NCBI GenBank assembly: GCA_902768995.1
Contig: CACXNN010000056.1
Coordinates: 1-24,644 of the forward strand
Origin: an uncultured Eubacteriales bacterium
Lineage (GTDB): Bacteria; Bacillota; Clostridia; Christensenellales; CAG-138
Reading direction: 5' to 3'
DNA length: 24,644 nt
This document shows, in pieces, positions 21,529 to 24,644 of the stretch. The notes beneath the pieces are model-generated. The model was not told the origin of the DNA. It did no database searches and saw only the letters and a program-made list of their open reading frames with translations. A program made the translations under genes and the position numbers. How positions within the stretch are numbered: the first letter of the stretch is position 1; each line of letters opens with the position of its first letter.

Positions 21529-23940
21529 ATGCGATACGGCTTTTTTGACGACGAGGCCCGGGAATATGTCATCACCCGTCCTGATACGCCCTTGCCCTGG
21601 ATCAACTACCTGGGCAACCAGGGCTTCTTCTCCCTAATCTCCAACACCTGCGGCGGCTACGCCTTCTATCGGGACGCCAAGCTCCGGCGCATCACCCGCT
21701 TCCGCTACAACAACGTGCCCCACGACGAGGGTGGCCGCTGCTTCTACATCTGCGACGGGGACGTGACCTGGAGCCCCGCCTTCCTGCCGGCCAAGACCCC
21801 TCTGGACAGCTATCGCTGCCGCCACGGCCTTGGATACTCCGTCTTCGAGGGGGAGAAGCAGGGCGTTTCGGCCCAGCTCACCTGCCTGGTGCCCATGGGC
21901 AGCCCCTGCGAGCTGCAGAAGCTGACCCTGCGCAATAATAATAAGGAAGTCAAGCGTCTCACAGTCTACGGCGCCGTGGAGTGGTGCCTCTGGAACGCGG
22001 TGGACGATTCCACCAACTATCAGCGGAACTGGAACATCGGTGAGGTAGAGATCGAGGGCAGCACCGTCTACCACAAGACCGAGTACCGGGAGCGCCGGGA
22101 CCACTACGCCTTCTACTCCGTCAACGCCCCCATCGCCGGCTTCGACACGGACCGGGACACCTTCCTGGGCCGGTTCCGGGGCTGGAGCGAACCGGTGGCG
22201 GTGGAGAACCGCACCTCCTATAACAGCAAAGCCTCCGGCTGGGCCCCCATGGCCGCCCTGCGGCTGGAGGTCGCCCTGGCCCCCGGCGAGGAGAAAAGCT
22301 TCCTGTTCCGCCTGGGCTATGTGGAAAACCCCGAAGCGGAGAAGTTCTCCGCCCCCGGCGTCATCAACAAGACCCGTGCCCACGCCCTGCTCTCCGCCTA
22401 CGATTCAGTGGCGCAGTTCGACGCGGCCCTCTCTGAACTCAAGGCCTACTGGGCCGGGCTGCTGAGCCGGTTCACCGTCAAGAGCAGCGAGGAGAAGCTG
22501 GATCGGATGGTGAACGTCTGGAACCAGTACCAGTGCATGGTCACCTTTAACATGAGCCGCAGCGCTTCCTATTATGAGAGCGGCACCGGCCGGGGCATGG
22601 GCTTCCGCGACAGCTGCCAGGACCTGCTGGGCTTCGTGCACCTGATCCCGGAGCGGGCGCGGGAGCGGATCTTGGACATCGCCTCCATCCAGTTCCCCGA
22701 CGGCAGCACCTATCACCAGTACCAACCCCTGGACAAGCGGGGCAACGCGGACGTAGGCTCCGGCTTCAACGACGATCCCCTGTGGCTCATCGCCTGCACC
22801 ACGGCCTACATCCGGGAGACCGGCGACTTCACCATCCTGGACGAGCCCACCCCCTTCAACAACGAGAAGGGCACCGAGGCGCCCCTGCTGGAGCATCTTC
22901 GCCGCAGCGTGAACTACACCATGACCCATCGGGGCCCCCACGGCCTGCCCCTCATCGGCCGGGCCGACTGGAACGACTGCCTCAACCTGAACTGCTTCAG
23001 CCATACTCCCGGTGAAAGCTTCCAGACCTGCTCCAACTTCGAAAGCGGCAAGGCGGAGAGCGTGTTCATCGCGGGCATGTTCGTGAAGTACGGGAAGGAA
23101 TATGCGGAGCTGGTGGGCCGCCTGGGCCTTGGGGACGAGGCGAAGGCCGTTTTGACCGCCGTGGACGAGATCGAGACCGCGGCCAAAACCGCCGGCTGGG
23201 ACGGGGAATGGTTCCGCCGGGCCTACGACGCCTTCGAGCGGCCCGTGGGCAGCGCCCTCAACGACGAGGGCCAGATCTTCATCGAGCCCCAGGGCTTCTG
23301 TGTCCTGGCGGGCATCGGCGGCAGGGAGTACGGCAAGAAGGCCCTGGCCTCCGCGGAGAAGTACCTGGGCAACGACTTCGGTCTGGAGGTCCTGCACCCC
23401 TGCTACACCACGTACCGGGATTACCTGGGCGAGATCTCCTCCTACCCCCCGGGCTACAAGGAGAACGGGTCCGTGTTCTGCCACAACAACCCCTGGGTCA
23501 CCCTGGCCTACTGCACCCTGGGCGACGGCAACGGCGCCTTCGATCTGTACACCCGCAACGCCCCCGCCTACATCGAGGACAGAAGCGAGATCCATCGGAC
23601 TGAGCCCTACTGCTACAGCCAGACCATCGCCGGCCGGGACGCCCAGAACTACGGCGAAGCCAAGAACTCCTGGCTCACCGGCACCGCCGCCTGGTCCTTC
23701 GTGGCGGTCAGCCAGGGGATCCTGGGCATCCGGCCCGACTACGACGGTCTCAGGGTCCATCCCTGCCTGCCGGACGCCATGGATGGCTTCACCGCCTGCC
23801 GGATCTTCCGGGGCGTGCGCTACGAGATCACCGTCCGGCGGGGTGAAACCAAGGGCCTGGTCGCAGACGGCCAGCCTGTGGAAGGAGACCTGGTGCCCCT
23901 GTCGGCGGGGCCGGTGGTCCGCGTGACCGTCACCATCTGA
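21529..23940 (+). CDS. Cellobiose phosphorylase (GH94)
   Basis: The enzyme splits cellobiose with phosphate to glucose-1-phosphate and glucose in the cytosol, saving one ATP per disaccharide. It has 803 residues, normal for the family (about 810). Family stretches include the N-terminal YGFFDDEAREYVITRPDTP, WNQYQCMVTFNMSRSASYYE, GRGMGFRDSCQDLLG, YHQYQPLDKRGN, GSGFNDDPLWL, RADWNDCLNL with the general acid Asp483, and the phosphate-site region GSVFCHNNPW and GTAAW. The longest ORF starts at 21517, but GAGG lies 6 nt before the ATG at 21529 (MRYGFFDD), which matches the usual N-terminus. It is divergent from lacI and controlled by operator O2. Cellobiose is the most likely substrate; cellodextrin or other beta-glucoside phosphorylases of GH94 are less likely. 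Confidence 0.94.
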   Translation: MRYGFFDDEAREYVITRPDTPLPWINYLGNQGFFSLISNTCGGYAFYRDAKLRRITRFRYNNVPHDEGGRCFYICDGDVTWSPAFLPAKTPLDSYRCRHGLGYSVFEGEKQGVSAQLTCLVPMGSPCELQKLTLRNNNKEVKRLTVYGAVEWCLWNAVDDSTNYQRNWNIGEVEIEGSTVYHKTEYRERRDHYAFYSVNAPIAGFDTDRDTFLGRFRGWSEPVAVENRTSYNSKASGWAPMAALRLEVALAPGEEKSFLFRLGYVENPEAEKFSAPGVINKTRAHALLSAYDSVAQFDAALSELKAYWAGLLSRFTVKSSEEKLDRMVNVWNQYQCMVTFNMSRSASYYESGTGRGMGFRDSCQDLLGFVHLIPERARERILDIASIQFPDGSTYHQYQPLDKRGNADVGSGFNDDPLWLIACTTAYIRETGDFTILDEPTPFNNEKGTEAPLLEHLRRSVNYTMTHRGPHGLPLIGRADWNDCLNLNCFSHTPGESFQTCSNFESGKAESVFIAGMFVKYGKEYAELVGRLGLGDEAKAVLTAVDEIETAAKTAGWDGEWFRRAYDAFERPVGSALNDEGQIFIEPQGFCVLAGIGGREYGKKALASAEKYLGNDFGLEVLHPCYTTYRDYLGEISSYPPGYKENGSVFCHNNPWVTLAYCTLGDGNGAFDLYTRNAPAYIEDRSEIHRTEPYCYSQTIAGRDAQNYGEAKNSWLTGTAAWSFVAVSQGILGIRPDYDGLRVHPCLPDAMDGFTACRIFRGVRYEITVRRGETKGLVADGQPVEGDLVPLSAGPVVRVTVTI

Positions 23941-23993
23941 CGATCGCTGTTCGTTTCGGCCAAGGAGAGGCAAAAAAAAGCTGCAGCTGACAA

Positions 23994-24022
23994 TTGCCAA
24001 ATGGCAAAGAGGCCGGTATACT
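23994..24022 (+). promoter_or_regulatory. Promoter with overlapping operator for the ABC ATPase gene
   Basis: TTGCCA (23994-23999), 17 bp, TATACT (24017-24022). The -35 is part of the inverted repeat TTGCCAAATGGCAA (23994-24007), a likely repressor site. A second -10-like TATAAT lies at 24028-24033. Confidence 0.75.
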
Positions 24023-24073
24023 GTTTGTATAATAGAGAGGGCACGGGCCTTCCTGTTATAGATCCCACTTAAA

Positions 24074-24226
24074 CCCGTCCCACGGCACTCCACTTTATGT
24101 CGGGGATGAGCAAAAGAAAGGAGCGATACCGCTTTGTTCAGCGGTGCGGCAGTGTGGAGACCTGCCGTAAAGCCCACGGGCGAAAGCTTCCCATGGGCGA
24201 GACGGGGACGCGGAGGCGGAACCGCC
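24074..24226 (+). promoter_or_regulatory. Structured RNA leader upstream of the ABC ATPase gene (riboswitch-like or malK-type motif)
   Basis: Three consecutive hairpins occur: ACCGCT/AGCGGT at 24128-24145; CGGCAG/CTGCCG at 24147-24167; GCCCA...TGGGC at 24172-24198, the last capped by C-GAAA-G with a small UU bulge. A 5' segment CCCGTCCC (24074-24081) is complementary to GACGGG (24201-24206) and, as an alternative, to GGGACG (24205-24210). A long-range stem can therefore close the three hairpins into a multibranch junction. The 3' strand of that stem abuts a GGAGG at 24212-24216, and GGCGGAACCGCC (24215-24226) can pair with itself there, so translation control is plausible. Conserved RNA motifs called malK-I to malK-III are known upstream of such ATPase genes in Clostridia; I cannot assign this leader to one of them or to a ligand. 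Confidence 0.6.
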
Positions 24227-24239
24227 ATGAACAAGAAAG

Positions 24240-24644
24240 ATGGCAACCGTACAACTCAAGAACATCAAGAAGGTCTACCCCTACATCAGCGGCGAGCAGA
24301 AGAAGAGCAAGAAGAAGGCCGACGACGCCCCCAAGAAGAAGATCAACCTGCAGATCACCGATGAAGGCGTCGTCGCCGTCCAGCAGTTCAGCCTGGACAT
24401 CGCCGACAAGGAGTTCATCGTGCTGGTGGGCCCCTCCGGCTGCGGCAAGTCCACGACCCTCCGCATGGTGGCCGGTCTCGAGGAGATCACCGACGGCGAG
24501 CTTTTGATCGACGGCAAGCTGGTCAACGACATCCCCCCCAAGGATCGGGATATCGCCATGGTCTTCCAGAACTACGCCCTGTACCCCCACATGACCGTGT
24601 ACGAGAACATGGCCTTCTCCCTGAAGCTCAAGCACGTGCCCAAG
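24240..24644 (+). CDS. Sugar ABC transporter ATP-binding protein, UgpC/MsmX/MalK type (partial, 5' part)
   Basis: These are the first 135 codons of a MalK/UgpC/MsmX-type ATPase (full length about 370-400). MATVQLKNIKKVYPY is the usual start. It is followed by a Lys-rich insert (EQKKSKKKADDAPKKK) seen in Clostridial homologues, Walker A GPSGCGKSTT and the Q-loop region MVFQNYALYPHMTVYENMAF. Such ATPases serve several CUT1 importers that lack their own ATPase, which fits the ATPase-less permease operon upstream. The start codon has no good ribosome binding site: GGAGG at 24212-24216 is 23 nt away and is better placed (10 nt) for an out-of-frame ATG at 24227. This may reflect RNA folding, an indel, or use of the weak AAGAAAG. 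Confidence 0.92.
   Translation, partial: MATVQLKNIKKVYPYISGEQKKSKKKADDAPKKKINLQITDEGVVAVQQFSLDIADKEFIVLVGPSGCGKSTTLRMVAGLEEITDGELLIDGKLVNDIPPKDRDIAMVFQNYALYPHMTVYENMAFSLKLKHVPK

Noticed and set aside
24172..24198. Group II intron domain V-like hairpin with GAAA loop
   Set aside because: The AGC catalytic triad and standard bulge are missing, and no intron-encoded protein or other domains are present.
24211..24226. T-box-like sequence (GGCGGAACCGCC)
   Set aside because: It lacks the conserved T-box core context and a terminator/antiterminator pair, and the downstream gene is a sugar ABC ATPase, not an amino-acid gene.
22405..24246. 613-codon minus-strand ORF
   Set aside because: It is antisense to the well-conserved GH94 gene, and no motif supports it.

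Overview
The window reads as part of a GC-rich, spore-forming Clostridia chromosome, most likely a gut Oscillospiraceae-like lineage. The evidence is a spoIIE-spoIIGA-sigE sporulation operon, a spoVT-type regulator, Firmicute sigma-A promoters (TTGxxx-N17-TATAMT), purine-rich ribosome binding sites, and dispersed palindromic intergenic repeats. No rRNA, tRNA, transposase, phage gene or CRISPR array is visible.

Layout. (1) 1-3153: a partial TldD-type protease gene on the minus strand, divergent from two adjacent COG0523/CobW-family GTPase genes. The first carries a His/Asp/Cys-rich metal-binding insert; the second ends in a domain resembling the C-terminus of the TIGR03943/YcgQ family. (2) 3154-3994: palindromic repeats around spoVT. 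(3) 3995-7620: a response regulator and histidine kinase, followed by a membrane-anchored extracytoplasmic protein. The same direct-repeat operator (TTACAA every 11 bp) lies before the regulator gene, before the membrane protein gene, and before a lipoprotein gene at 14.4 kb, which points to a small local regulon. (4) 7623-8640: aldose 1-epimerase. (5) 8752-12411: spoIIE-spoIIGA-sigE on the minus strand. (6) 12620-14288: a dTMP kinase-like gene and a polysaccharide deacetylase gene, then the lipoprotein gene. (7) 15873-24644: a cello-oligosaccharide locus. On the minus strand it holds lacI, a sugar-binding lipoprotein, two CUT1 permeases and an intracellular GH5. On the plus strand it holds a divergent GH94 cellobiose phosphorylase and the start of a UgpC/MsmX-type shared ABC ATPase behind a long structured leader. 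The model is import of cello-oligosaccharides, intracellular trimming by GH5, phosphorolysis by GH94, energising by the shared ATPase, and control by LacI through two identical operators.

A striking cross-cutting feature is that many otherwise well-conserved genes carry small indels. There is a 5' deletion in the first cobW gene, a 48-bp tandem duplication in the second, a 10-bp tandem duplication that frameshifts the kinase, indels in galM and near the end of spoIIGA, an apparent 12-residue loss in SpoIIE, and a deletion of roughly 80-100 bp with a frameshift in one permease. An assembly problem is the simplest explanation, but real recent decay cannot be excluded from the sequence alone. 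All calls rest on reading motifs by eye; no database search was run.
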